DNA from: Balneolaceae bacterium
GTDB lineage: Bacteria > Bacteroidota > Rhodothermia > Balneolales > Balneolaceae
DNA: 64,000 nt
Direction: 5' to 3'
Assembly (NCBI GenBank): GCA_020832415.1
Contig: JAFIES010000032.1
Span: 1 to 64,000 of the forward strand
The notes below the pieces were generated by a model that had not been told where the DNA came from, did not search any database, and saw only the letters and a list, made by a program, of their open reading frames with translations. Positions 16,357 to 24,668 of this stretch are shown in pieces; position 1 is the stretch's first letter, and each line of letters opens with the position of its first letter. Position numbers and translations under genes: made by a program.

Positions 16357-16974
16357 ATGAATAAACTTAAAGTTACGACATTTTTAATCGCATTTTTCTT
16401 TTCTGCCACTGCTGCAGCTCAGGATGCAAAAACGATCCTCTTTTTTGGGGATAGTATTACAGCCGGTTACGGCATTGATGAAGAAGATGCATTCCCGGCA
16501 CGCATACAGGCAAAGATTGATTCACTGAACATGAACTACAGAGTTGTTAATGCCGGCCTGAGTGGTGAAACATCCGCCGGAGGCCTTCGCCGCGTTGACT
16601 GGATTTTACAACAACATGTTGACATCTTTGTGCTTGAACTGGGTGGAAATGACGGACTGAGGGGAATCAACCCGGAAAGTACAAAAGAGAACCTTGCAGG
16701 CATTATGGATAAAGTGATAGAGAACTACCCCGATGCAGTTATTGTGCTGACGGGAATGGAAGCACCACCAAATATGGGCAGTGATTACACCGAGCGGTTC
16801 AGACAAATTTATGCAGAGCTGAATAATCAGTACGATGTAACCTTTATGCCCTTTATTCTCGAAAGGGTTGCCGGCGATCCGGATCTAAACCTTGCAGATG
16901 GTATTCATCCCACAGAGGAGGGGCACAAAATTGTTGCAAATCATCTGTGGGATTATCTGAAACCACTGCTGTAA
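16357..16974 (+). CDS. Arylesterase/lysophospholipase, TesA-like SGNH hydrolase
   Basis: This 205-residue exported SGNH hydrolase has a signal peptide to about residue 21 (ATAAAQ). The four catalytic blocks are all present: FFGDSITAGYG with Ser33, a Gly in NAGLSGETSAGG, an Asn in LGGNDGLRG, and Asp/His in DGIHPTEEGH. TesA enzymes hydrolyse acyl-CoA, lysophospholipids or aryl esters in the periplasm. The gene is divergent from the YbbA/YbbP-like transporter, the same neighbourhood as tesA in E. coli. This supports a shared role in moving or processing a lipid-like compound (inference). Its stop is 9 bp from the end of the convergent SIMPL gene. Confidence 0.92.
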   Translation: MNKLKVTTFLIAFFFSATAAAQDAKTILFFGDSITAGYGIDEEDAFPARIQAKIDSLNMNYRVVNAGLSGETSAGGLRRVDWILQQHVDIFVLELGGNDGLRGINPESTKENLAGIMDKVIENYPDAVIVLTGMEAPPNMGSDYTERFRQIYAELNNQYDVTFMPFILERVAGDPDLNLADGIHPTEEGHKIVANHLWDYLKPLL

Positions 16975-16983
16975 AGCTTCAAA

Positions 16984-17682
16984 TCAGATAGGTTCCGTTT
17001 TATATACGATTTTAACTGTTTCACTCACCGGGATTTTGTGTTCAAATTGAAGTAAAGAACCACTGCTATCCATTTCGAGAGCCATCGAAACACCTCTCAA
17101 CCCGGGTGAGTACCCACCACCGATACCATATTCAATATTTTGTACACCGGTGATCCTGAGTCCGGCGGCATCTGCCAGTATTGTAGCTTTATTTCGTGCC
17201 TCTTCTACTGCCTTTTTCAAGGCTTCTGTTTGTGCATTTTTCAAATCACTTGATGAAAAATTGCCTGTAAACACTCCAAATCCATTTTCAATCAGGGCAA
17301 TCTGCATCGACTCGAACTGAGAAATATCGTGTAATGTAATTTGAACCTGTTGGCGTGTTTCATATCCGGTAAGGTTGTTGCTGCGCCGTACAGACGAAAT
17401 ATTTATCGGGTTTGCAGATATATACCTCTCTTCAATTCCCTCTTCAAGTAGCAGCGAGGTTAGGTAGGCTTCCTGTTTTTTATGCTCCAGGAAAGCTTCC
17501 CTAGCTTCTGCATTAAATTGTGTGATATTTACATTAAATAAAATCAAGTCTGCCGTTACCTGAACCTCGCCGGAAGCTTGTATTGTAATGGTATTTCCCG
17601 ACTCATGGTGATTATTAGCAATAGTGTTCTTCGCGCCAAAAACTAGAATAATTAAGCAGATAATGAGGAGTGATTTTTGCAT
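16984..17682 (-). CDS. SIMPL domain-containing protein (DUF541), exported
   Basis: This 232-residue protein has a signal peptide (to about residue 22, NTIANN) and one SIMPL/DUF541 domain across the rest. Typical family marks are an initial ITIQASGEVQVTADLILFNV strand, a central GYETRQQVQITL, and ALKKAVEEARNKATILADAAG followed by a GVQNIEYGIGGGYSP loop. SIMPL proteins form periplasmic or outer-membrane assemblies, and a few are tied to oxidative-stress tolerance; the exact role is unknown. It is convergent with the TesA-like gene with almost no space between the two stops. Confidence 0.9.
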   Translation of the reverse strand: MQKSLLIICLIILVFGAKNTIANNHHESGNTITIQASGEVQVTADLILFNVNITQFNAEAREAFLEHKKQEAYLTSLLLEEGIEERYISANPINISSVRRSNNLTGYETRQQVQITLHDISQFESMQIALIENGFGVFTGNFSSSDLKNAQTEALKKAVEEARNKATILADAAGLRITGVQNIEYGIGGGYSPGLRGVSMALEMDSSGSLLQFEHKIPVSETVKIVYKTEPI

Positions 17683-17785
17683 TAGGTAGAAATTAAGTTA
17701 AACAAGATTCAAAGAAGTAACGCTGCAAATGTACAAACAAACACCTATAAATAGTTGAGTATTAACAAATTGTAAAAAAATATTT

Positions 17786-17797
17786 GAAAGCGCTTGC
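17786..17797. promoter_or_regulatory. Possible LacI/CcpA-type operator before the TonB receptor
   Basis: GAAAGCGCTTGC contains the self-complementary core AAGCGCTT (17788-17795), the hallmark of LacI-family sites with a central CpG. It lies 95 bp upstream of the TonB receptor start, in a 209-bp divergent gap shared with the SIMPL gene. No LacI-type regulator is encoded in the window, so this rests on sequence alone. Confidence 0.35.
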
Positions 17798-17891
17798 ATA
17801 TACCAAAAAATGGCGGTTATTTTCGGAACCAAGTAGGTTCACAGGATAGAAGCTGCTCTGCTAAAAATAACTCGAATTAAACTACCAGAAG

Positions 17892-20819
17892 ATGAATAAC
17901 AGATACTTTTCCAGTGGTAAATGGCTATGCTTTGTTTTTGCTCTTTGTTTGATTGTACCCGCGAAAACAGCTGTCGCAGAAAACCCGGATGATGACAGGA
18001 TAACAATATCAGGTGTAGTAGTAGATGCTGCTACAGGACAAACTCTTGCCGGAGTGAATGTTGTTGTTGTAGGAAGTATGGTTGGTGTTGCCACCAATGC
18101 AAGGGGAGAATTCAGCCTGCGCTATAACGGTACCCCACCAATAACCATTTCGGTTTCCATAATTGGATATACCTCCCAGCGATTTGAAGTGACCGAACAA
18201 AACGTTGCCGATCTGAGAATTGAACTAAGCGAAGAGACAGTGCTTGGGACGGATATTGTAGTTTCGGCTTCAAGAGTAGAAGAGAGTATCTTAGATGCTC
18301 CGGTTTCCATTGAGAAGATGGATATTATTGCGGTGAATCAAACCCCCTCACCAAGCTATTATCAGGGTCTGGCAAACCTTAAAGGTGTTGATATGACAAC
18401 CAGCAGCATTAACTTTCAGATTATTAATGCCCGTGGTTTTAACTCAACAGGTAATACCCGTATGGTACAGCTAACCGATGGTATGGACACTCAGGCTCCG
18501 GCGCTGAACTTCCCAATTGGTAATCTGAATGGCCCATCTGTACTCGACGTAGAAAGTGTAGAATTTTTGCCGGGAGCATCTTCAGCACTTTACGGGCCAA
18601 ATGCGTTCAACGGAATTCTTCTTGTGAACAGTAAAAATCCATTTCGATATCCCGGTTTGAGCGTGCATGTTCAGAATGGTGTCAATCATTTAGACAGTAA
18701 CTCTGCACTGGGTGAACCGGGCAATCCCCGCCCAATGTTCGAAACCTCCTTACGCTATGCCGATGTAATTGGCGATCGGTTCGCTTTCAAAGTGAACTTT
18801 AGCTATTCACAGGCTGATGACTGGGTAGGTATTAACTACACCGATAAAAATTCTTCACTGGCTCCGGCCGGTGTTGATATAAACCCGGCTTATGATGGTG
18901 TTCATCTTTATGGAGATGATGGAACGTTTAACCTGGCTTTATTAGGGTTGCCCGGGCCAAATCGAACACAAGTTGCCCAGGGACTGGCTGCTGCTGCAGG
19001 TATCCCAGTAGGTTTAGCTGAGCAATATCTTTCAGCACTCCCTTCACAACCTGTAGCAAGAACCGGCTATAGAGAGGAATTTATTGTGGATAGTGATGCC
19101 GAAAATCTTAAACTTGGTACTTCATTACACTACAGATTAACCGATAACCTCGAAGCCAGTTATACATTTAATTATGGATACGGTACATCAGTATATAGTG
19201 GTGCACAGCGTTACAGCCTGAGTAACTTCAGTATAGCCCAGCACAAACTGCAGCTGGAAGGTGATAACTTTATGGTACGTGCTTACGGCACATTTGAAGA
19301 TTCCGGTGATTCTTATATCGCAGATTTTGTTGGATTTTCCATCAACGATCAATATCTGAACACTACACAGTGGTTTGGCCAGTATGCAGCAACCTTTGCA
19401 GGTGGTATGTTACAGGCAGCAAACCAGTTGCAAGGAAATCCTGCATTTAATCCGGAAACCATTCAGGCCATATTAAGCAACCCTTCAATTGTAAATAATT
19501 TACATGCAGCAGCGAGATCTTCAGCCGATGCCAATCGGTTTGAACCGGGTACTCCGGAATTTGAAAACGCCAAGCAAATTGCACTGGAGGGTGTAGTACC
19601 AACAGGTGCACGGTTTAATGATGAATCCAGATTTTTGCATGTGGAAGGCCAGTACGATTTCAAAAATGAGATCGACTTTGTAGATCTGCAGGTTGGCTTG
19701 AGCTTACGTCAATATCAGCTGCGTTCAAACGGTACCATTTTTGCGGATGCAGATGGCGGTATTGATATCAATGAGTATGGTGGATATATACAAGCTGCGA
19801 AATCCCTGCTTGATGACAGGTTACGTTTAACCGGCTCACTCCGTTACGATAAGAATGAGAATTTTGACGGGCAGATTAACCCGAGAATTTCTTCAGTTAT
19901 CCGAATTGCAGATAGTCAGAATATCCGGGCTTCCTATCAAACAGGTTTCAGAAACCCAACCACGCAGGGTCAGTACATCGATCTTGATGTTTTAACAGCA
20001 CGCCTGCTTGGTGGACTCAATGAAACCGTAGCTCCATATAATGTAACCGAGAATGCATTTACCATGCAGTCGGTCGATCGTTTCACAGCGGAGCTTCTTG
20101 CCGGAAACCCTGCAGCAGCACAAAACCTTGTTCCATACACAAACTTCGAAGAAGTACGGCCTGAGCAAATTCAGTCATTTGAAGTTGGTTACAAAGGGTT
20201 GCTCGGAAATCGCTTGCTAATTGATGCAGCTTACTACTATAACGTTTATAACGATTTCATTGCGCAGTTCAGGGTAAGAAGAGCTGCTGCTGCATTCACG
20301 GGCGATCCTATGATTGATCAGCAGATTGCTGGTTCACTCTTGTCAGGTAGTGCTGATAATACCTTCCAACTCTATACAAATGTAGATGAGACGGTGAAAT
20401 CACAAGGCGCTGTTTTTGGATTTGATTACAGCCTGCCAAGGAATTTCCTGCTCTCAGCCAATTACAACTGGAACCAGTTAATTACCGACCAGGACCAGGG
20501 TTTTATTTTCGACTTTAACACCCCTGAACACAAGGTGAATCTTTCGTTTGGGAACAGACGCCTGACCAACAACCTGGGCTTTAATTTCACCTTCAGATGG
20601 CAAGATGAGTTCGAGTGGACATCCTCTTTTGCAAATGGTACAGTTCCGGCTGTTTCCACACTGGATGCTCAGGTTTCATACCGTGTACCGAATCTCAGAT
20701 CTGTTGTAAAACTGGGCGGATCAAACATCACCAACAACAGGCACTTCCTGAACTATGGAGGGCCAAACCTTGGTGCGATCTACTATGTATCATTTACATT
20801 CGATCAGTTTCTGAACTAA
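17892..20819 (+). CDS. TonB-dependent outer-membrane receptor with carboxypeptidase-like domain
   Basis: This 975-residue receptor imports a substrate through the outer membrane using TonB energy. A signal peptide ends near AVAEN (about residue 30). A carboxypeptidase-regulatory-like domain follows at about 37-115 (ISGVVVDAATGQTLAGVNVV, GEFSLRY, SIIGYTSQ). The plug domain is at about 125-240 (VVSASRVEESILDAPVSIEK, MVQLTDGMD, VEFLPGASSALYGPNAFNG), then a 22-strand-type barrel ends in TFDQFLN. There is no SusD-like partner next to it, so it is not a classical PUL pair. It stands alone, preceded by a possible LacI-type site and followed by a strong terminator. The substrate cannot be read from the sequence. 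Confidence 0.93.
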   Translation: MNNRYFSSGKWLCFVFALCLIVPAKTAVAENPDDDRITISGVVVDAATGQTLAGVNVVVVGSMVGVATNARGEFSLRYNGTPPITISVSIIGYTSQRFEVTEQNVADLRIELSEETVLGTDIVVSASRVEESILDAPVSIEKMDIIAVNQTPSPSYYQGLANLKGVDMTTSSINFQIINARGFNSTGNTRMVQLTDGMDTQAPALNFPIGNLNGPSVLDVESVEFLPGASSALYGPNAFNGILLVNSKNPFRYPGLSVHVQNGVNHLDSNSALGEPGNPRPMFETSLRYADVIGDRFAFKVNFSYSQADDWVGINYTDKNSSLAPAGVDINPAYDGVHLYGDDGTFNLALLGLPGPNRTQVAQGLAAAAGIPVGLAEQYLSALPSQPVARTGYREEFIVDSDAENLKLGTSLHYRLTDNLEASYTFNYGYGTSVYSGAQRYSLSNFSIAQHKLQLEGDNFMVRAYGTFEDSGDSYIADFVGFSINDQYLNTTQWFGQYAATFAGGMLQAANQLQGNPAFNPETIQAILSNPSIVNNLHAAARSSADANRFEPGTPEFENAKQIALEGVVPTGARFNDESRFLHVEGQYDFKNEIDFVDLQVGLSLRQYQLRSNGTIFADADGGIDINEYGGYIQAAKSLLDDRLRLTGSLRYDKNENFDGQINPRISSVIRIADSQNIRASYQTGFRNPTTQGQYIDLDVLTARLLGGLNETVAPYNVTENAFTMQSVDRFTAELLAGNPAAAQNLVPYTNFEEVRPEQIQSFEVGYKGLLGNRLLIDAAYYYNVYNDFIAQFRVRRAAAAFTGDPMIDQQIAGSLLSGSADNTFQLYTNVDETVKSQGAVFGFDYSLPRNFLLSANYNWNQLITDQDQGFIFDFNTPEHKVNLSFGNRRLTNNLGFNFTFRWQDEFEWTSSFANGTVPAVSTLDAQVSYRVPNLRSVVKLGGSNITNNRHFLNYGGPNLGAIYYVSFTFDQFLN

Positions 20820-20847
20820 GTTCATTTATTGAAACCGGAATCAATAG

Positions 20848-20876
20848 AAAGAGGCCTCAATGGGGCCTCTTTTTTT
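20848..20876. terminator. Intrinsic terminator of the TonB receptor gene
   Basis: AAAGAGGCC / GGCCTCTTT form a 9-bp perfect stem with a 7-nt loop, then a T-run to 20876. The stop codon of the convergent Smr gene (TAA, complement of 20875-20877) lies inside this T-run, so the two genes share their 3' ends. Confidence 0.9.
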
Positions 20877-21165
20877 ATGGCTTTGATTTTTCAGGCGACA
20901 GATTAGCAATGGTTGCTCCCCAGCTGCCACCGGACTGGTCTGCAAGCTGATACCCGGTTACATGCGGATTACGATCGAGCAGAGAATGCACACTGCGCCG
21001 AATGTTACCAATACCTTTTCCGTGAATAAAACGAACGGAGTAGATCTCCTTCTCCAAACATGCATAAATGTATTCGTCAATTAGTGTGGACAGATCTTGC
21101 GGCTTGAAAGGGTGCAGATCAAGAACACCATTTATTTCAATATGCTCAGGTTCTTCGAAGTCCAA
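20875..21165 (-). CDS. Stand-alone Smr domain protein
   Basis: This 96-residue protein is one Smr (small MutS-related) domain. It has the LDLH motif (GVLDLHPF, about residues 14-21), the HGKG motif (FIHGKGIG, about 46-53) and the terminal GGSWGATIANL block, all characteristic of the family. Smr domains are DNA or RNA endonucleases, and the bacterial single-domain forms include nucleases that act at stalled ribosomes. The domain is clearly related to the C-terminus of MutS2 encoded at 48696. It is the last gene of a minus-strand group with CHAD and Dabb genes (8-bp gap upstream). Confidence 0.92.
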   Translation of the reverse strand: MDFEEPEHIEINGVLDLHPFKPQDLSTLIDEYIYACLEKEIYSVRFIHGKGIGNIRRSVHSLLDRNPHVTGYQLADQSGGSWGATIANLSPEKSKP

Positions 21166-21173
21166 GATGTGTA

Positions 21174-22055
21174 CTATTTGTCGGTGAGAATTGACAGCGG
21201 TTCAGGGAATAATTCATAGAATGAATTTCCCCTCGTTTCTGCCAGAGCAAGGCACTCTTTGTTTGCAGAATCAATCATATTCAATATTCCGGAGAACTGT
21301 TCACTTTCTGCGAGGGAGGTATTCTCTTCAATCCACGTGTGGATCATGTGCAGATCGTTTGCAACGCCCAAATCATCGCAGATTTCAGATATTTTGGTGT
21401 GGAGGTTCAGTAAAACATCCTCGCTATCGGCAGACATCAGCAGTTCTGTTTGATATTGAACATCCTTTGCACGTTTTCTCCATTCGTGAATCTCTTCAGG
21501 GTGCTTTTCGGAAAACGCGTTCGAGAAAGCCTCTTTACTCTTCAGAAAAGAGGCTTCAAATCCTGAAAGAACCAAACCAACGTTTACAGGTTCAGAAAAA
21601 TAGCCTCGAACTAACGGAGTATTCTTAAAATTTTCCTCAAGCTGTGTGAATTCATCATGCCTGTATAGTGTGGCGCTTTCGAATGCAGAGAGCTCGGCCT
21701 GGTTGAGTTTCTTTAAAAGAAGTAACGGCTCGATCTCATCACTATACTCAGTATTTTGAGTGAAATCATCGAGGAGGATATTCCGCACATGGGTATCCCG
21801 TAAATCAGAGAATACTTTTCCCCAATCTCTGAACGCTATGTTTACGTTTTTATAATCCGAACTGTCTCTTGCCGGTTTAATCAGTTTAGCGAATGCCCGG
21901 AGAAGTTTCAGCTTTTTTCTTGCCTGATGAGTTGCCTCGACAGGTTCATTTCCGCCGGTTCTTGTAAAACTGAACAGCTCTTCTAAAACAGCATTGTAAA
22001 TCTCAGCACAATTGCAGCTCGATGAATGATATGAACCTTGCAGAAGATTATACAT
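21174..22055 (-). CDS. CHAD domain-containing protein
   Basis: This 293-residue all-helical protein has two CHAD-type halves. Conserved histidine/basic motifs are HQARKKLKLLRAFAKL near residue 43 and EIHEWRKRAKDVQYQTELL near 190, the positively charged faces that bind inorganic polyphosphate in this family. Bacterial CHAD proteins locate to polyphosphate granules or act with CYTH phosphatases; no CYTH gene is nearby. The start codon overlaps the stop of the Dabb gene (TAATG), and the Smr gene follows 8 bp after, so the three are probably one operon. Confidence 0.85.
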   Translation of the reverse strand: MYNLLQGSYHSSSCNCAEIYNAVLEELFSFTRTGGNEPVEATHQARKKLKLLRAFAKLIKPARDSSDYKNVNIAFRDWGKVFSDLRDTHVRNILLDDFTQNTEYSDEIEPLLLLKKLNQAELSAFESATLYRHDEFTQLEENFKNTPLVRGYFSEPVNVGLVLSGFEASFLKSKEAFSNAFSEKHPEEIHEWRKRAKDVQYQTELLMSADSEDVLLNLHTKISEICDDLGVANDLHMIHTWIEENTSLAESEQFSGILNMIDSANKECLALAETRGNSFYELFPEPLSILTDK

Positions 22056-22366
22056 TAAAGATCTACGTTGTAATCCACAAATCGTCGTTTATCAGTAACT
22101 TGATCGATAAAATCAATGGCTTTTTTGTGATGTGGATTTCGTGTATACATTTTGAAATCGAGTTCAGTTTCAAAATCACAAATGAGCACAACATCGTATG
22201 CTTGGTCATCATCCGGATTGATCTGAATGCCCACCTCAACAGCTTTTATTTCATCGATGTTTGTTCGGAGTCCTTCAAGGATCAACTTTAGTTTCTCCGC
22301 ATTTTTCTGTTTTGTCGCGCCTGCTGCTTCGTCTTTTAGTTTCCACATTACTATATGGCGTATCAT
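22055..22366 (-). CDS. Dabb (stress-responsive A/B barrel) domain protein
   Basis: This 103-residue protein is a single Dabb dimeric alpha+beta-barrel domain. It begins MIRHIVMWKLKDEA with the conserved HIV-x-WK segment, has a central VEVGIQINPDDDQAYDVVLI strand pair, and ends with the HPxHK-like NPHHKKAIDFIDQV helix. Relatives are small cytosolic proteins of unknown or lyase-like function. It is the first gene of the Dabb-CHAD-Smr group and overlaps the CHAD start. Confidence 0.88.
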   Translation of the reverse strand: MIRHIVMWKLKDEAAGATKQKNAEKLKLILEGLRTNIDEIKAVEVGIQINPDDDQAYDVVLICDFETELDFKMYTRNPHHKKAIDFIDQVTDKRRFVDYNVDL

Positions 22367-22406
22367 ACGTTCTCCTATTTTTAGAAAAGTTTGGTTAAGA
22401 TGTGAT

Positions 22407-23591
22407 CTATCTGTTCAGGGCAAAAGCCAGATCATCCGGATCCACCTCAGAGGGTGGTTCATCCAGAATTTCCGGTGAGAATACCCCAACAGCCCAGAGG
22501 AAAAACCGGGCTTCATCCGGATTGTTTTCTCTGTTCCATTCGTATAGTGCAAAGTAACCGAGTGCTACTTGCTCTCTTTCAAATTCATTGAGATTTTCGG
22601 GACTTGAAATAACGGGAATATCAAGATCAGCTACGGCCGGAAGCTGATTTGGATTGGTAATGATATTACCGTTTAACTGATATATGAGTGGCCAAAGGTA
22701 TGGATTGCCGAGTCTTGACTCAGCAATTGTCCAAAGTGATTCACCGGGTTCAACCGTATAATTTTCCGTCTGAAATTCTGTTTGTGGCTCGGGTGGGGGT
22801 GGTTCGGGATCATCTGCAGCATCAGTTGCTGTTGAAACATCATCAGGTGAAACCGGAGTTAATAGCTGTTCAGTTTGGTCAGCTGTAACGGGCTCACCTG
22901 TATCACCCATTCTTTGAAACATGAAAAAGAGAATAATAAAGGCAATAAGGGCAATAATTACCGCAGCTGCGTAAGACCATTTAAATGTCCCCGCTTTTTG
23001 AACTTCTTCTGCTACTTTTTCTTCATTTGGCATTATGGGCGGGATGATTGCAGCTGAATCCTCATCACTCTCAGTAAGTGTAGAAGCTTCCGGAAAGTGA
23101 GGATTGTCGTGCTCAATCAAAAGTTCATCAATAGGAACCGAAGTTCTGTGCACCTCTTTAGCTTTTGCAGCAATAAAAGGAATGCCTATTTCATTGGCTG
23201 AATCTTTTGCATCGTCATTCTGATTTTCAGAATCAGTATCAGATTCATTTTCAGCTGATTTTGCATCTGCTCCACCAACTAAAGTTGATTTGAGGCTTGC
23301 AAACGGTTTGTTGACATCTTCACGGAGAGCCTTATAGGGCTTGAATACCACTTTATTCTGCCCGGGGATTGTAATCTCTTCACCGGTTTGGGGATTTGTG
23401 CCGGGACGTTCGTTCATCCACCGAAGTTCAAATTTCCCGAAGCCTGATATACTTACCGAGCCGCTTTTTTTCAGACCTCCCTCAATAATCTGCACCAGCT
23501 CATGAATAAAACTGTTGGCAGAACTTTGGCTCTGGTTCGATTGCCTGGAAATAAGCTCGACCAGCTCTTTAAAGGTGATTTTTTCACTCAT
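22407..23591 (-). CDS. HU/IHF-like DNA-binding domain fused to a transmembrane helix and LysM domain
   Basis: This 394-residue protein has three parts. Residues 1-92 are an HU/IHF-type domain (TFKELVELISRQS, SVSISGFGKFELRWMNERPG, with the DNA-arm-like RPGTNPQTGEEI). An acidic Ser/Asp/Glu linker leads to one membrane helix at 205-226 (WSYAAAVIIALIAFIILFFM). A Pro-rich stretch at 262-270 precedes a LysM domain at about 277-328 (YTVEPGESLWTIAES, NPYLWPLIYQLN). The N-terminus is thus cytoplasmic and the LysM domain periplasmic, suggesting a link between nucleoid and peptidoglycan (inference). It overlaps an upstream HU gene by 8 bp, so the two are coupled. The C-terminal 60 residues are helical and acidic. 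Confidence 0.88.
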   Translation of the reverse strand: MSEKITFKELVELISRQSNQSQSSANSFIHELVQIIEGGLKKSGSVSISGFGKFELRWMNERPGTNPQTGEEITIPGQNKVVFKPYKALREDVNKPFASLKSTLVGGADAKSAENESDTDSENQNDDAKDSANEIGIPFIAAKAKEVHRTSVPIDELLIEHDNPHFPEASTLTESDEDSAAIIPPIMPNEEKVAEEVQKAGTFKWSYAAAVIIALIAFIILFFMFQRMGDTGEPVTADQTEQLLTPVSPDDVSTATDAADDPEPPPPEPQTEFQTENYTVEPGESLWTIAESRLGNPYLWPLIYQLNGNIITNPNQLPAVADLDIPVISSPENLNEFEREQVALGYFALYEWNRENNPDEARFFLWAVGVFSPEILDEPPSEVDPDDLAFALNR

Positions 23592-23877
23592 CGCCGGATT
23601 CCAAGAACTTTACTTCCTCTTTGAGCCCTGCAGCGGGGCTAAATTCCACCACTCGTTTTGGTGGAACCATTATGTACGCATCATAATGAGGATTGTACAC
23701 TTTTTTCTGCTCGTTTACTTTGGTGCTGAATGTGCCAAGATCTGGTATAGACACACCTTTTCCCTCACTGAGTTTGTCAGTTAAAACAGTTACGGTATCA
23801 TCAAGAATCTCTTTGGTTCTTGTTTTGGTGTTACCGGTCTGCTCGGAAAGTTTATCTATGAGCTGTTTGTAATTCAT
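23584..23877 (-). CDS. HU family DNA-binding protein
   Basis: This 97-residue HU-like protein starts MNYKQLIDKLSEQTGNTKTR. The frame runs further upstream, to 24153, but that extension has low-complexity, membrane-like sequence and no support; the family start is at 23877. The helical dimer half (EILDDTVTVLTDKL) is followed by VSIPDLGTFSTKVNEQKKVY and MVPPKRVVEFSPA, matching the saddle and arm of HU. The arm lacks the standard RxGRNPxTG sequence and has NPHYDAY instead, so its DNA binding may differ. It is translated immediately before the HU-TM-LysM protein. Confidence 0.85.
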   Translation of the reverse strand: MNYKQLIDKLSEQTGNTKTRTKEILDDTVTVLTDKLSEGKGVSIPDLGTFSTKVNEQKKVYNPHYDAYIMVPPKRVVEFSPAAGLKEEVKFLESGDE

Positions 23878-24112
23878 AACTAAAGTTATAACAATATTTA
23901 GTAATAAAAGAAATATTTGCCTGAAAAGCATAACAATCAATATCGAGAGTTTAAAACTTTGGGTATTCATTTTATGAAGCAGCCAAAATCTTGCATTCTG
24001 ATAAGTACAATGCAAATACCAATTAATTAATAACATATTCATAAATTTATTTATATTAAACCTCCAGTAGAAAGCAAAGAGACGCCAATCCATATTCATT
24101 TTTAGAGACAAG

Positions 24113-24520
24113 ATGAAACAGTTACAGAGCAGCCGGATTTTACAAGAGTACAAGGAGGGGCTTTCGAGGAATATTGAAAATTGCTCTCCTCAGGTAAAAA
24201 ATGTTGTCAATTATATTCATGAACATCTGTTTAATGAAGAGTTAACTGTATCAAGTATACAGCAAGCTTGTAACATACACCGGAAAAGTTTTTCAAGTAG
24301 GTTTAAACTTTATATGGGACGTAGTCCATGTGAGTACTACATCCATCATCGTATCGAAGCGGTTAAATTATTGCTCTTACAGAATGAATTGACAATAACT
24401 GAAACAGGGTTACTGGTAGGTTTTTCCTCACTTTCTGCTTTTTGCAATACCTTTAAGCGAAAGGAAGGAATAAAACCCTCTGAGTGGAGACTGAGAAACG
24501 GGGGGGGTAAAAATATTTGA
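24113..24520 (+). CDS. AraC-family HTH protein lacking a sensor domain
   Basis: This 135-residue protein is essentially one AraC/XylS DNA-binding domain at about residues 28-125. The first HTH is VSSIQQACNIHRKSFSSRFK; the second includes ITETGLLVGFSSLSAFCNTF and the family end FKRKEGIKPSEWR. There is no N-terminal cupin or other ligand domain, only about 25 residues. It stands at the left edge of the AT-rich island, 148 bp before the cysteine-rich peptide gene on the same strand, and is the likely local activator (inference). It is divergent from the HU genes across 235 bp of very AT-rich DNA in which I see no other gene. Confidence 0.88.
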   Translation: MKQLQSSRILQEYKEGLSRNIENCSPQVKNVVNYIHEHLFNEELTVSSIQQACNIHRKSFSSRFKLYMGRSPCEYYIHHRIEAVKLLLLQNELTITETGLLVGFSSLSAFCNTFKRKEGIKPSEWRLRNGGGKNI

Positions 24521-24581
24521 GCTTATGGGGAGGAGTAAATATAAGGAGGAATTTAAGGGTGAATATAAATTAATTAATAAT

Positions 24582-24614
24582 GAATGTGTTTATAGTTTAT
24601 AATAAATCACATTC
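24582..24614. promoter_or_regulatory. Inverted repeat in the promoter region of the cysteine-rich peptide gene
   Basis: GAATGTG (24582-24588) and CACATTC (24608-24614) form a 7-bp inverted repeat with a 19-bp AT-rich spacer, 54 bp before the ATG at 24669. It may be an operator, for instance for the AraC protein next door, or chance in AT-rich sequence. A strong AAGGAGG at 24543-24549 upstream is followed only by a four-codon frame. Confidence 0.35.
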
Positions 24615-24668
24615 TTAAAGTTTTAATTTTATTTGTGATAAAATCCTAACAGTATAAAATACTTAGTT

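Noticed and set aside
17892..20819. SusC/SusD polysaccharide-utilisation locus
   Set aside because: The receptor has a carboxypeptidase-like domain but no SusD-like lipoprotein or glycoside hydrolase lies beside it.
23878..24153. N-terminal extension of the HU gene to 24153
   Set aside because: The extra part is Leu/Phe/Asn/Trp-rich, unlike any HU protein, and runs through the divergent AraC start. The family start MNYKQLIDKL at 23877 is preferred.
24543..24572. Strong AAGGAGG site followed by a GTG-started four-codon frame before the cysteine-rich peptide gene
   Set aside because: Too short to judge; purine-rich DNA in an AT-rich stretch gives such matches by chance. No gene begins at a proper distance.
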